A stretch of 64,000 bases of DNA from Heloderma charlesbogerti (Eukaryota; Chordata; Lepidosauria; Squamata; Helodermatidae), in NCBI GenBank assembly GCA_026122225.1, contig JANEZZ010001494.1:2542001-2606000 (forward strand), in the 5' to 3' direction. Each line of letters begins with the position of its first letter. Within the stretch, counting starts at the first letter, position 1. Below, piece by piece: positions 51,956 through 63,701 of the stretch. The position numbers and the translations under genes are program-made. Under the pieces are notes generated by a model that had not been told where the DNA came from, did no database searches, and saw only the letters and a program-made list of their open reading frames with translations.

Positions 51956-53672
51956 TTGACACTTAGAATTATGTTGTAAGTTGCTGTGTTAGATCCACAG
52001 ACCAAGCAGAATAATACAGAGAACAGTCAACATTCAAAACAAGCTTTGAAAGCAAGCTTTCAGGGATAGGCATTCAAAGCAAACAAAAAAAGCCCCCCCC
52101 CCCCATAAAACACACACACAACATACTCAGACTGATGTGGTCCCAGCAACATTTAATATCCTTTAACATTTAAAATGGCAGTGGGGGAGCTGTGAAAAAT
52201 CTACATAAATGAAGGGCAGGAAGATGTAGATGAGAACCTTGTTAACTGGAATACAGACCCATACTGATATATACAGATAAGAGAAGGCAGAGAAGAGGTT
52301 TAGTGGATAAATTTCACCTAGGGAAGAGAAATAACCGAGGTTGCTCTAAACTGGACTACAATTCCCAGCAGTCAATGTGGCAAGCCCTCTCTCTGCCTTG
52401 CACCTGCCGGAGGAGAGGCTTTGTTCACCCAGTGTGGAGAAAGAGAAAGGAAGGGAAGTGGAAAAGTTTTCTGCAGTTCATTCTGTGCTGGTGCTGGAAG
52501 AAGGCATAAAGCAGTGGCCACAAGACGAAGTGAAAGTAAGTAAGGCATCTCAGATTTGCTTACAACAATTTGATACATAGTAAAGCGACGGATTAGTTGA
52601 TGATTCTACTCCAGGAGGGGAGAAGAACAGGGGATGCTTTTTGTAAGGGTGGAAAGAGGTTTGCACATTTGCTATCCACTGAACTGCTGCCATCCTCTGG
52701 AGTTTGCACTACTGGAATTGTGTGCTTTTTCTTTCTGAGGTTTAAGTGGGGTCCCCTGCCTTGAGCCGCTTGCATGAAGGGCAGAAATTCAATGGGTGCA
52801 GCTTCCCCATTGCTGCAGCGCCATGCCAAGCTACAGCTGTTGAATATCTGTCTCTTGTGTGGATGTGAAAGGTGCAGGAGACCTACCAGAAGAAAAAGTG
52901 GCAACCGTATCATGCTCTTTTATTCGGTGTTGCAAAGTGACACCAAGATCTCACGTTGAACAAAAGTTGTTAGCTCCGTTAATGTTTTCTTCCATGAAAT
53001 CATGGAAGCTAGAGGAGGAAACAGAATATATGAAGCTGATGGGATCAGGAACGTTTTGGTTGTCGAATGCCAATGCTGACATTCACTGGACACCCACCCA
53101 CCCCTACCCCGGAATTTGCTCTCTCCTTCCTTTTGTCCAGAGGTGCAACAGAAGAGGAGATGGGGGGAAAGGATCACCCAGTATCTTCCTCCTGCAAATC
53201 AAAACACGTCTCTGATTTTCATTAATCTCTCTTGACTTTTGAAAGACAGCAAGAGAGAACAAGAAAGAACCTGTTTGCTTCCCTTTTCCCTCTCGGCTAA
53301 AAGTTTGATTAGCCGGGACGTAGTTAATAGCTTTTCATGGTTCATTAGTAGCATTCATAATAAGGCCTCTGGTGACATGCAAGCAGGCTTGCGTGCCAGA
53401 GGACACTTCTCCAATGGCGGGAGGGGAGGGGGCAGTTTCACAGTGGATGTCTTTGGTGGGCCCTTGGCCTCAGCCAGCCAAGGCTATTGCTGTCGCTGCT
53501 CCTTTCGGCTCAATGAGACTGCAGCAATGCATTGTGAAAAGATATAGGTTACAAGTCATTTAGCAGATGGAGTCAGTACGTGTCTAGATTCTGCCAGTCT
53601 ATTATTGCCCTGTGCGTGGATAGAATTCGCCATTCATTGAAACACTTGGCTTCTGAGAATCTCCACTGTCAT
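51956..53672. other. Stretch without a recognised gene
   Basis: A C-run at 52094-52103 followed by CA. Open frames at 52377-52580 and 52859-53215 do not match any family I know and have no supporting splice context. Confidence 0.45.
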
Positions 53673-53697
53673 CACACACACACACACACACACACAA

Positions 53698-53840
53698 CAG
53701 AAAGACTAACAACAGAGTATTTTAAAAAATATATTTTGAGGTAAATGTTTCGGCTTCTGCCTCATCACTACTGATGAGGGCAGAAGCCAAAAGGTTTAGC
53801 TTAAATATATTTTTTTAATACTCTGTTGTTAGTCTTTCTG
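53698..53840. repeat. Palindromic MITE, 143 bp
   Basis: cagaaagactaacaacagag at the left end is matched by its complement at the right end. The centre has ctgatgagggcagaagcc. It follows directly after a CA microsatellite. Confidence 0.82.
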
Positions 53841-54825
53841 GTTTTCATATCCATTTTACCTTAAGACTGACTTTATCCACAGTGGATCCACAGGCTCCTT
53901 GTAGCTTTGCTGTTGTGCCACTTTATACCTTTCTTTCTCTGTCTCTGTCTCTCTCAAGTTTCTAGCCCTTAGGGCTGTGCAAATCAGCTTTGAAACATAT
54001 AGACCGTGCCTGGTGCAATTTCCAAAACCAGAGGAGGGAAAGTAAGCAGGATTTCCAGCAGTCATTGATGAAGCTTCACTGCCCTGCACAACTCATTCTC
54101 CTTGTTTCCCATCTCTTGTAGTAACTACCAGATAAAACTACTTTTCAGGTGAGGGGAGACAGACCTTATTTTCTCTTTTTTACTCTCCCCTACCAAGTTT
54201 AGACAATGGCCAGACATTTTGTTCTGGGTGTGGTCAGCTCAGAGCCAGTAAGCAGTTGATTCCGACAGGTTGGCACAGAGACTGTTGTTTGGCAACGGTA
54301 CATTGACTTAAGGGCAAGAAGTCTGACACCTGAAAAGACCTGCATGGGCTTGGCATAAGCTGCCAAGCTGGCCCCAGGAGAGTTAAAGACAGAACGGTTA
54401 GGAGGCATCTTTTACGGACCAACCTTTGCCAACAAAGGACTCTGCAAGGTTCAGCATTGCACAGAATTCTTCAGCAGCTGGCATGGAAAGGTGGGTCATT
54501 CTTGGCTATAAGAGATAAAAGTTGGCTAGAACATATATTTTCAGTTGGATGATGGCCTAAAGGAATACATCAGCATTTAAAACAAAGAAAAGGCTAGGAC
54601 AGTCCAGTGTATGGAGTATTGCTCAGACTTGGTTCTCCGTGACCCAGGTAAACCACAGTAGCAGAGGTGGGTGAGCAAGGCTAACATGGAACTTATTTGA
54701 GAGGTCAAGCCTTACAACATGACCCATGCTGGCCTGTGTTGCTCAGATGCTTCCTTACAGATCTGGCTGATACCTCCTTACAGAACAAGTAGTGTTGTCC
54801 TTCGGCCAGAGCCAGCTGGTGGTTA

Positions 54826-55065
54826 GGGTGGCCATGTGTCCTAGTTTACAGAGGACAACCCTCTGTTTAAAGGGTTGTCAGAGCACAGTCTTCTGTGTGA
54901 CAGCATCCTCTATTTGAAATGCTGTCCAGCGCAAGTCTGGCTGAAAGCTAAGGAACCCTAGGAAAGGACAGCACCCAGGACCCATCAGTGGTCAGCCCCT
55001 GGACAGCAGACTGAGCTGGCAAAAATCTTCCCCATTATGGTGAGATGTATTGCCCTACATCCTTC
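54826..55065 (+). repeat. Dispersed repeat, second copy
   Basis: ggtggccatgtgtcctagtt, acagaggacaaccctctgtt, ggacagcagactgagctggc: same family as 48590-49445 and 62563-62890. Confidence 0.7.
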
Positions 55066-55149
55066 TGGGTTCGGGACGCCCTATGGGGTGAGTTTTGTCA
55101 CAAAACTATTTTGACAAAAACTAATTGGAAAGTCTTTTGAAATATGCAA

Positions 55150-55485
55150 TTTGTGGATAAGCCTTGGGAGCTGCCATTCATTTTAGTTGCTGCTAGATTT
55201 TATTGTGGTTTGTACTTTTAGATTGTAGTTTTAGGGTGCAATCCTATGCATGTGTAGACAGAGAAATGTCCTACAACTCCCAGCATTCCCCAGCCAGCTG
55301 GCTGGGGAATGCTGGGAGTTGTAGGACGTTTCTCTATCTAAACATGCATAGGATTGCACCCTTAAGCTTTTACATTTAAATTGTATTTCATTATGCATTT
55401 TGTGGTTTTTAATTGCTGCGAACAGCCCAGAGAGCTTCGGCTATTGGGCAGCATAGAAATGCAGTAAATAAATACATAAAGAAAT
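55150..55485 (+). mobile_element. L2-type LINE 3' UTR interrupted by a MITE
   Basis: Blocks tagattttattgtggtttg and gaacagcccagagagcttcg, then taaataaatacataaa, match the 3' UTR of the LINE at 40866-41513. A Harbinger-like MITE (55234-55361) splits it, so the MITE arrived later. Confidence 0.75.
55234..55361. mobile_element. Harbinger-like MITE, 128 bp, TTA TSD
   Basis: A near-perfect hairpin over its whole length (gggtgcaatcctatgcatgt and complement), flanked by TTA at 55231-55233 and 55362-55364. It is nested in an L2-type LINE 3' UTR. Confidence 0.85.
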
Positions 55486-55603
55486 AGTTACATTGTGCTG
55501 CCTGATGTATATTCTGACAATTGACTTCCTAAGCCTCCCCACCATTTTATCAAGATGACTGTTTTGTAGGGGATACCTGTACAAGGTTTTGGGGGAACCA
55601 GGG

Positions 55604-55880
55604 AGATGCTGATAGAAGGGAGATGCTGATAGAGGAGGCTTGCTGATAGAGGAGGGTTGATAGAGGTTAATAGAGGAGGGATGCTGATAGAGGGGGGATG
55701 CTGACAGAGGAGGGTTGATAGAGGCGGGATGCTGATAGAGGGGGGATGCTGACAGAGGAGGGTTGATAGAGAAGGGATGCTGATAGAGGGGGGTTGATAG
55801 AGGTTCATAGAGGGGGGATGCTGATAGAGGAGGGGGGATGTTGATAGAGGAGGAGGGTTGCTGATCGAGGAGGGATGGGG
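55604..55880 (+). repeat. VNTR of GATGCTGATAGAGGGGG-type units
   Basis: Short units gatgctgatagaggggg and gacagaggagggttgataga alternate for about 280 bases. The minus strand reads as a repetitive Pro/Ser/Tyr peptide, an artefact of the repeat. Confidence 0.9.
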
Positions 55881-57422
55881 AACCTCTTTCAGGCTGAATT
55901 CTATTTTGGAGAAGCTCCCAGGGACCACATTCCAGTGATGGGCAGGGCCGAAGGCAAAGGAGGCAGGGCCAAAAATGCAAAAAAAAACCCCAAACCCATC
56001 ATGTTTTAGCTTAAAGCCATTACTGCCAGTAACTAAGCTTTGGAGAGGCATTTCAACCTTTTAGAATGGGGAAAAGTCTGCACAAATGTTGGGAAACCAC
56101 CAAATGATTGGTGGTTGGGGGAAAGGGGTGGGGCCAGGGTGAGGGGGCATGGCCATCTGGGAAACCTTGGAGGGTCAGATTTGGCCGCTGGGCCTGAGGT
56201 TTCCCTGGCCCTGCTGTGATAGAGGCGAAGTTGGTGATTCTTTTCAATGACTCAAGTAAATCCCTCTGTTTGGGCTCCCCCCCCCCCCCGGTCGCTTTCT
56301 CAGAACCCATTTCCTAGCTAGAGGAAAGACATTTCCCAAGGCATTTTCATGGGAAATCAGAATGGCACACCTCCTGCTAGTTAACATGAAGCACGATCCA
56401 GAGGGACGTTCACCGGCACAAGCATGATCAAAACAAATGGGAACTGTGCAAGAACAGCTTTGTTTCGATCAGGCTTGTACAGAAGAACGTCGGTCTGGAT
56501 TGTGCCGCAAGGGTCAGATGTGTCTGCTTCGTGCTTTGTCGCCCTTAGTGGCACCCAAGCCTGCCACCTCACTTTGCCTCATGATAGGGCCGGCTCAGTT
56601 CCCAGACAGGGTTAAAATGCCAACAGGAGCCAGGCCAAGTGAAGCTGCAAAGCTACTCAGCATGGGCAGCCAAGGAATCCGAGAGAGCTGACTCAGGGAA
56701 CGCGCAACCTCAGTCCCCAGGGAGAACGATCCTGGACCCCGGGAAGCGCCACAAGCAGCACGGTCTGTCTCTTTTCTTCTCCTTGATGACTGAGATAGGG
56801 AAAGGGGGACATAGGGCTGGCTGGGTGGCTGGGTGGATGGACAGGTGCGAGGGAAGCAGACACAGAATGGAGAGAGATTCCCTACCACCATAGCTGTGCC
56901 TGGCTGGCAGCAAAACCATCTCCACAAGGTGACGGGATAACTGCAGCTCGGGCAGGGGGCAGTGTCGCTCGGTTGCTGGTAGCTGGCTGTGATTTGGACT
57001 TTCCGGTGCGGCTTGTCGGATTATCTTACCTGTCAACAGATGAACAGCGTTGAGAGGGAGGCTGGCTGCCAGGTGTTCTCCTCGGAGGTCGCCTCTGCTT
57101 CAAAATGGCTGCCCAACTGCTCCTCTTTGCCAAGCCTGCCCCCTTTTGAAGACAGGGAGTTCTGGAGAATGGCTACCGGCTTGTTACCTTGTGCAGTAGA
57201 AGGGGCTTGGCCGTGGAGTGTTTTGGTCACATTGCAGGCTTCTGGCGCTCGAAAGGATGTGGCTGCACAGGCCATAGCATGGGTTGAGGTGGGAAGGGGA
57301 TTGAGCCTCGGAGGCTCAGGAAATCTGTATTCCTGTAATGTGTTACACTCCATGTAGAACCCAGTATCTGCAATAGAATTTGGATTTCTGATCATCTCCG
57401 CTTTCTCCTCCTCCTCCTCCTC

Positions 57423-57454
<32 letters not shown>

Positions 57455-59339
57455 GTTATTATTATTGACAAGCTTCTCTAGCTCTTGTGCAGATACCTGA
57501 ACACACGCAGGCAATGTCGACAAAAGAGTCGTGTGTTCACAGTAGTGCAGTTAAGTAATTTTAATCTTTGGATTTACTGGTCTTGTGAGGGGTCCCCACA
57601 TCACTTACTTCAAAGCGTGGTAAGTCAGCCCTGCAGCATTTAGGGGACCTTCTGCTCCTTCTGCTGAACAGAGTTCTGGACGTCTGCTCCAAAATCCTGC
57701 CTCGATAGCACCACTGTATGTTCAGTGGCCACCATTTCTGGGCTTTGCAAAGCTTTTTGCTGCCCCCTCAAAGCCTCCAATCATCATGCATCCCTCCCCA
57801 TGCGACATACTGCCCCTCACTTACCCATTGCTTTCCACCACCGTCGCAATGGTCCTTGCAAAGATTTCCAGTTCTGGAAGAAACGCAAGTACAGAAGTCT
57901 GAGCAGGCCCTGCAAACTGAGCCAGTCTCTGCTGTGAGAAAGAAGGATAAGCATCCATCCAATGTACTTTTTTGCAGGATGTGTTTGGATTGTGTAATAT
58001 TTCATTTTTTCTCTTGGGCTGCTCCTGTTTTTTGTCTTTGTATGGCAAGAGAACTTCCTAGTGGAGTGTGCCCATGACACAAACTTGAATTACGTGTTGT
58101 TAGACCCGCATGTTTTAAACATGAGTCTTCCCCAGTCACTAGCAAGATGGAGTGGGGTAATATATAGAGTAAAGGGGGTTTGTGGGGCCAGGGGTCGCTA
58201 AACTCCCTCCCTGCATCCTCACACCTTGAAATCACTTTCCCTACAACTGGGGTCCAAGACTGGAAGTGAGCCCAGCTTGGAGATAAAGTGCTACAGGGAA
58301 GGAGGATTTAGCTCCTCTCACCTGGATGAGCCTTTTGCTATAAAACCTGGGCCTTGTCACTCTTGTAGCCTATTCCTACGCAGTTCACTTGTAAGCAAGT
58401 CCTGCAGAATTTAATGGGATATTCCCAAGTAAAAGCACTTAGGCGTGCATCTGCATGAGCATTCAGTGTGCAGTTGTCAAAGTTTGTTGACTTGCGCTTT
58501 ATGCGTCATGCACATGATATAAAAGAGGGATGTGCATTGAATTCGGACAAAGGGTGTTTTTACATGAGGCATTTATCGTTCACTCGTGATTGTTCACTCA
58601 CAAAAGTTCGTGGATCCTTTTCACGACATTGTCAACCTCTGGTGCCTCTCTCATTGTTTTTTAGGTTTATCCCACTATTTTATAAATTGCTGAAAATGCA
58701 GTAACAATGCCGCCGCCGCCAAAAACAACCATCAAGCAGGTGGTGTAACCCAAGAACTGCGCAATATTGTAGAAATCTTGCAGTACCATCTACTGGCAAT
58801 ATAAATGAAACATATGGAACGTGCCCACAAAGGACCCGGGGAAAAACAAGGGGGGAGGGAAGCATGTGTATTGTGCCCATTGTAAACCCACAAAGACTGC
58901 AGAAAACATAGCCCCGATAAAGCTGTGGGATTTTTCCTTAATGTAGAGAAGCCTAAAGTCTGAAGCCCAAGCAGAATCGAGCTGCTTCGATCCAGTTCTG
59001 TTAGATCCTGAGGTGAAGCAGGCTTCCCTCTGAAGCCGCTCCAGAATGAGGCTTCGTTGCCTAGTGGTGTTTTGGATTCAATATGTGTCCACAGACTTTG
59101 ACTCCCAAATGGATTCTTTTGATTTCATTTTTCTAAACACTGCAGGGGAAGGGAAGGATTGCAGTTGAGTGACTGACAGGACCACCTCCTAATCCTAGGG
59201 CATGTGTTACCATGTGCTCCAATCACTGTGCTTTGGGAGAGGGCAAGGATGGGACTGTGAAATGGCCATTCTTCCCATGCCACCATGCTTCACTATGAAA
59301 AAGCTTTAAACTGTTTGTCAAGCATCAGAACTCCCTAGC
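55881..59339. other. Stretch without a recognised gene
   Basis: Apart from a compound microsatellite (57407-57467) and a remnant of the dispersed repeat near 56525-56600, nothing is identified. Confidence 0.45.
57407..57467 (+). repeat. (TCC)n and (ATT)n compound microsatellite
   Basis: Six or so tcc units run directly into about a dozen tta units, with one interruption (tatgtta). Confidence 0.9.
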
Positions 59340-60000
59340 CCACACACCTGTCTGTCTGAAACTTTGCAGGTTTCTTTCCTGGCTTGGTGTCACCTCTGTT
59401 ATGTCTGCCATTTTCATACAAATTGACCCCCCAAAAATATAGTGTGGGGAAGGAAAGGATAAGTGAATCATTCCTCCTCCCCCAAGAAAAATTGGAGAAC
59501 TCCCTTCCACATGAACTGATGCATCTATCCTTCTGAAACTTTGCAAGTTTCTTTCTTAGGGACACCTCTGTGCTGCCTGTAATTTTCAGAATAATGGTCC
59601 ACAAGGATCATACAGGGATAACCATGTCCTCTTTTGAAGACCCTCAAAAGGTCAAGGCTGGTCTTGCACAAAAGCCCCTCTGGCTATCATTCTGACATTT
59701 GGCAGGCTTGATCCCCTCAAAAGGGGCAACCAGCTCTGTGATTTTCATCCAATTCTGCCAAGAAATAAAAAGGTTATTGGCTGTTCCCTTAAAAAAAAAA
59801 TCAAAATATAAAGATGCATAGCACAAATTTTCCGCACCTATTTTTCTGACACTGGGCAGGCATAATCCCCTCTGAAGGGTCTACTATGCCTGCAACTATA
59901 ATCCAACTCTGACCAAGAGAAAAAAGTTACAGCCATTTTAAAAAAAAATATATGATAGTCAATGGGGAGCATGAAGCCTCAATTTCCCAAACATCAACTT
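59340..60000 (+). repeat. Diverged tandem repeat, about 155-180-base units
   Basis: The anchor tctgaaactttgcaggtttc near 59356 recurs as ctgaaactttgcaagtttct near 59536, ctgacatttggcaggcttga near 59691 and ctgacactgggcaggcataa near 59846. Each is followed by a block like ctgcaattttcat. At least four units are visible, with clear divergence. Confidence 0.65.
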
Positions 60001-60085
60001 AGGTTCGTTATGGAGTCAAAGTGGACTGATTCCAAATTGGTCTGAGCAGGATATCTGAACAAGGGCAAATAGATTGTTCAAATAG

Positions 60086-60243
60086 TCTGCATTTAAAACG
60101 GAAGTGGAAAGCCCCACTTTAAATGCAGGATTTTAGGCTGGTGTAGAAATCCCCCAAGTTAACTTGGGTTAACTTGGGGGATTTCTACACCAGCCTAAAA
60201 TCCTGCATTTAAAATAGGTCTTTCCACTTCCGTTTTAAATGCA
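60086..60243. repeat. Large inverted repeat, arms about 77 bases
   Basis: gcatttaaaacggaagtgga at the left is matched by its complement at the right, around a centre cccaagttaacttgggttaacttggg. Each arm also holds a smaller hairpin (tgcatttaaaa and complement). Part of the right arm recurs at 38942-39006 (accagcctaaaatcctgcat). Confidence 0.85.
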
Positions 60244-60900
60244 GGATCACCGCTGATTCCTTTTACATGCTCTTCCTTCTCTGTAGATGGCCGTTCCCAT
60301 CGCGTTATGCTTCCGTGAAGAGGCATTACACACGCTCTAGGTTCAGCGATGCTTGCTCCTGGGTTCCTGCCCCCTTTCCTCCCCTTGCACGTTACTGGTG
60401 GATGGGGACTGACACGCGGACAGCCCCCCCACCAATCTCCCTGGGCCCCGCCTCCCTCTTCCATGCTTTTGGCCAGTCCCTGCCGCTCAGCCCCCTGCTG
60501 CTCCTTCACTCTGCCACGCCCCCCTCACCCCGCTGCCGCTCTGCCGCTCTGTTTTGAACAGGCAGGCTGAAAATGGCAAGGAGCCAAACGGCGCAGAAGG
60601 GGGAAGGCTGAACGCCCATCAGACCTTCGTCACCACCTTCAACATCGTGACCACGGCCCCAACAACTGCACTCAGTGCTTCATTCACGCTCGGGGAGAAA
60701 TACACGGGGAGGACATGGCGCTCCATTTGCACATATCTGGAAAAACACCCCATTTTTTCCATTTGAGGAAAACATGGGATAGGTGGGAGGAAATAGTGGA
60801 ATAATGACTGGACAACGACGACGTCACGTAATGGACCCGCACAATTCAGTGAGGGAGCAACCATGAATGCGCAATAAACTTGAGGTGTAGAGATCCCCTT
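60176..60900. mobile_element. Candidate TIR element, about 720 bp
   Basis: The end ggggatttctacacc is matched, with one mismatch, by ggtgtagagatcccc at 60885-60899. TTG-like 3-base flanks are possible. The interior is GC-rich with no recognised protein. The left end overlaps the inverted repeat at 60086-60243. Confidence 0.45.
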
Positions 60901-61390
60901 GGGGTTGTTCAACCCACGAAGAACGCCAAGTGCCCCTGTTCAGATGTCACAGAAACAATTTATAAATGCTGCATTCGTAGGTTGTTCCAGGAAACCAGAA
61001 GTGCAGCTTCGGCCCAGCAGGTGTCCCTGTACAAATTGCCATTGGATGCCACCCTTATGTCCGAACAGGGTCAGTGTGTCTTGTACATTTCAAGTTATAA
61101 ACATTACAAGAAAACCCAAGGTCCGGAAAGATTATAATCCCAGGGCATTTTTCCCCCTAGAAAGTCATTCGCAAAGAAAGGGTGACATGCCCCTTTAATT
61201 GGGGTTGAAATCTTGACCGTAACTAAACGTTCTCATGTTTTAACAAACCAACCTGTAATAGAAAGCAAATGCTTGCAGTTTAACAGCCATTACTAAGAAG
61301 ATTAGGTCCCCTTTAATATTTGGTATGAACTCTGCACTGTTTTTTTAAATTGATCTTTTAATTAGCACTAATTAAAATGCTCTTTGGGCG

Positions 61391-61467
61391 CACGCGCGCA
61401 CACACACGCACACACACACACATATATATATATACACACACACACACATACATACATACATACATAA
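61391..61467 (+). repeat. Compound CG/CA/TA microsatellite
   Basis: cgcacgcgcgcacacac, then atatatatata, acacacacac and a fourfold cata tract; alternating purine-pyrimidine throughout. Confidence 0.9.
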
Positions 61468-61495
61468 TTTTTGCATATTAGTGCATCAGGCTGCA

Positions 61496-61577
61496 GTCCT
61501 GTACCCAGCTACCTGGAGAGTAAGCCCCATTGAAATTAATGAGACCTACTTCTGAGTAGACATGCATAGGATTGCTT
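61496..61577 (+). repeat. Squamate-type short dispersed repeat
   Basis: gtacccagctacctggagag, taagccccattgaaattaat, gagacctacttctgagtaga, catgcataggattg. It is a reverse relative of 51284-51345; weaker ones are near 48520-48575, 51895-51955 and 58370-58460. Confidence 0.6.
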
Positions 61578-61740
61578 TGCAAAATGAAAGGGCATTGTAG
61601 TGCTAATTACATTTTTTATTCATAAACCCACTGCCTTTCTGGTTGTTGTGGTTTTAGCAATGTGGTTTTTCTAATTAAACACTTTTGATCTACGCTTCCA
61701 AGTCATGATAGATGTCGGGCAATCACACTTTAATGAATAA

Positions 61741-61873
61741 GGGCACAATCCTATGCATGTTTAGACAGAGAAAAGGCCTACAGCTCCCAGCATTCCCTAG
61801 CCAGCCTTGCTGGCTGGGGAATGCTGGGAGTTGTAGGCCTTTTCTCTGTCTAAACATGCATAGGATTGCGCCC
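61741..61873. mobile_element. Harbinger-like MITE, 133 bp
   Basis: A hairpin copy of the same family as 55234-55361 (gggcacaatcctatgcatgt, centre ccagccttgctggctgg). Flanks are TAA (61738-61740) and TAT (61874-61876), one mismatch from a 3-base duplication. Confidence 0.82.
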
Positions 61874-62562
61874 TATGTGCTATAGTGCAACTTAAAGAAA
61901 AAGGCTGTTCAGGTGACTTGTACCTTCCCCACCCATATGGCTGTGTTATGCCCGCCAGCATGGATGGAACTTAACAGGACGTACCCACAGGAAAAGTGCA
62001 ATACCCCCGGTACTGTGCAAAGTCAATTGCAATTCCGCTTGTACCTGACATGATGAAGTAGCACTTGGAATGGCCTGCCTGGAAGCACCCTAGGATTGTG
62101 GACTTAACAGATTTCAAAATCTGCTGACCAGGAGCCTCAGCTAACATATCGGGAAGGCAACCTCTGCAACTGTTGAGTGAAAAGGAAGTGGAATGACTTG
62201 AAATCCAGCCAAGCAGTAAGCAGGGTGACAGTAGTCTAACAGCATCAGATAAGACTCCGTCCTGCTTACGAGAGATACCTCGTGTCTCAGAAAGGCGGTC
62301 ACAAGGCAGAGGGCGAAGCAGGATGGAGGCTGATTTAGGCCACTGACACGCACATCCTTATCTAGACACATGCCGAAGGAGAGAGTATCTGTTAGGGAGC
62401 TGTTTCTGTTGTAAATAGTTCTTTTATTGCACCTTCCCAGACATAAAATTGGGCATGTGAGTGCAGAACAGAGGTGCTTAAGCTGGCTTAGAGAGGAAAT
62501 GTTCCGGACTTCTTATCTTTTTGGTCAGCTGGCAGGTGTATCTCTGGGCCAGGAGCTTAAGT

Positions 62563-62890
62563 AGGGTGGCCGTGTGTCCTGCCTTCAGAGGACAGCCCTC
62601 TCTTTGCTGGCTGTTTGAAGGGCTGCCCCATCCAAGTGTGGTTTGAAGATGTAGAACCCCATGAAAGGACAGCAGCAGTTAGTACCTGGACAGCAGACTG
62701 AGCAAACACACAGGTCACCCGGTCACAGTCTTCCCCCTCTATGGCGAGGTGTACTGTATTTCTGTTTAAATTAATTATTTATAAATGTGCATCAATACAT
62801 ATAAACAGCATATACATATTTTATGCAGATCTATACCCTCTTTGGTCCTCTTTCTTGGTGATGCAAGCAGCCACCCTGGGCTTAAGCCTT
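62563..62890 (+). repeat. Dispersed repeat, unsplit copy
   Basis: agggtggccgtgtgtcctgc, tcagaggacagccctctctt, cacaggtcacccggtcacag, gcatatacatattttatgca, tcttggtgatgcaagcagcc. It has no LTR at the place where the copy at 48590 is interrupted. Confidence 0.7.
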
Positions 62891-62933
62891 CCTGGAAGTG
62901 ACGTCCTCCTGTCTTGGCAATGGCAGCCTAAGG

Positions 62934-63040
62934 ATAGGCAACCCGGTGCCCTCTAGATGTTTTGGACTACAAGTCCCATAAACCCCAGCCAGCATGGCCA
63001 GTAGTCAAGGATTATGGGCGTTAAAGTCCAAAACCGGAGT
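62934..63040. mobile_element. Palindromic MITE copy, incomplete
   Basis: ggcaacccggtgccctctag, atgttttggactacaagtcc and ttaaagtccaaaacc mark this family. The right terminus is lost. Confidence 0.65.
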
Positions 63041-63308
63041 TCATTTCACTGCCAGGACCTAGGGGAGAAATCCAGGTGAAGAAAATCTATTTCTTCCCCG
63101 TATGTGACTCTGGGAGGTTGGTTCTGTGTCCAGGACAGACCCCAACTTTATTTATTTAATTCATTTAGTAGGTTTGTATCCCACTTTTTGACTTGAGCCC
63201 CCAAAGCAGCCCACAACATATACAAAAAGGAATAGAACCATTAACAGGTGGTGAAGCCTGCAACAAAATGTTGCAGCGTGGAGTGCTGCTGTTCAGGATT
63301 CCAGCCAC

Positions 63309-63337
63309 TCCATTCCATTCCATTCCATTCCATTCCC
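63309..63337 (+). repeat. (CATTC)n pentanucleotide repeat
   Basis: Five perfect cattc units followed by a C-rich stretch. It resembles satellite-III type GGAAT units, but the array is short. Confidence 0.9.
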
Positions 63338-63513
63338 TCCCCCCACCCCCACCCCTCTGCAGTTTTCCATTCTTCTCCTCCCACAAGAGTCAGTCAGCAT
63401 ACCAAACCTCCTGATGGATGGCTTTTAGGGAAACAGCTGAAGCTCCTGGGTTGTAGTGGCTGTAGAAGGTGAGTATGAGCTGCTCAGCCTACCCTACATC
63501 ACAGGGTTGTTGT

Positions 63514-63701
63514 CAGTGGAGGTGGGTGGCTCTGATGTCAGTGGGGTGGTGAATCCGCTCTGGGTTTCAGCCAGAACTCTAAAGGAGCTATCCAAGGTGC
63601 TTCAACACCTCAGATAGCTCCTTTAGAGTTCTGATTGGTTCTGACTGAAACTCGGAGCAGATCTACTGCCCCACTGACATCTAAGTCACCAGCCTCCACT
63701 G
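63514..63701. mobile_element. CAGTGGAGG-type MITE, 188 bp, nested in a SINE
   Basis: It starts cagtggaggtgggtggctct and ends caccagcctccactg, a full hairpin. A gttgt duplication flanks it (63509-63513 and 63702-63706). The flanks join into acagggttgttgtgaggata, a common SINE 3' block, so the MITE entered a SINE. Confidence 0.82.

Noticed and set aside
52377..53215. Open frames of 67-118 codons
   Set aside because: No recognisable domain and no conserved-looking pattern; overlapping frames on the other strand are equally open.
55441..56051. Repetitive Tyr/Ser/Pro frames on the minus strand
   Set aside because: Product of the VNTR at 55604-55880.
60267..60570. GC-rich frames and possible CpG-rich promoter
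   Set aside because: No domain, and the stretch appears to lie inside a candidate TIR element.
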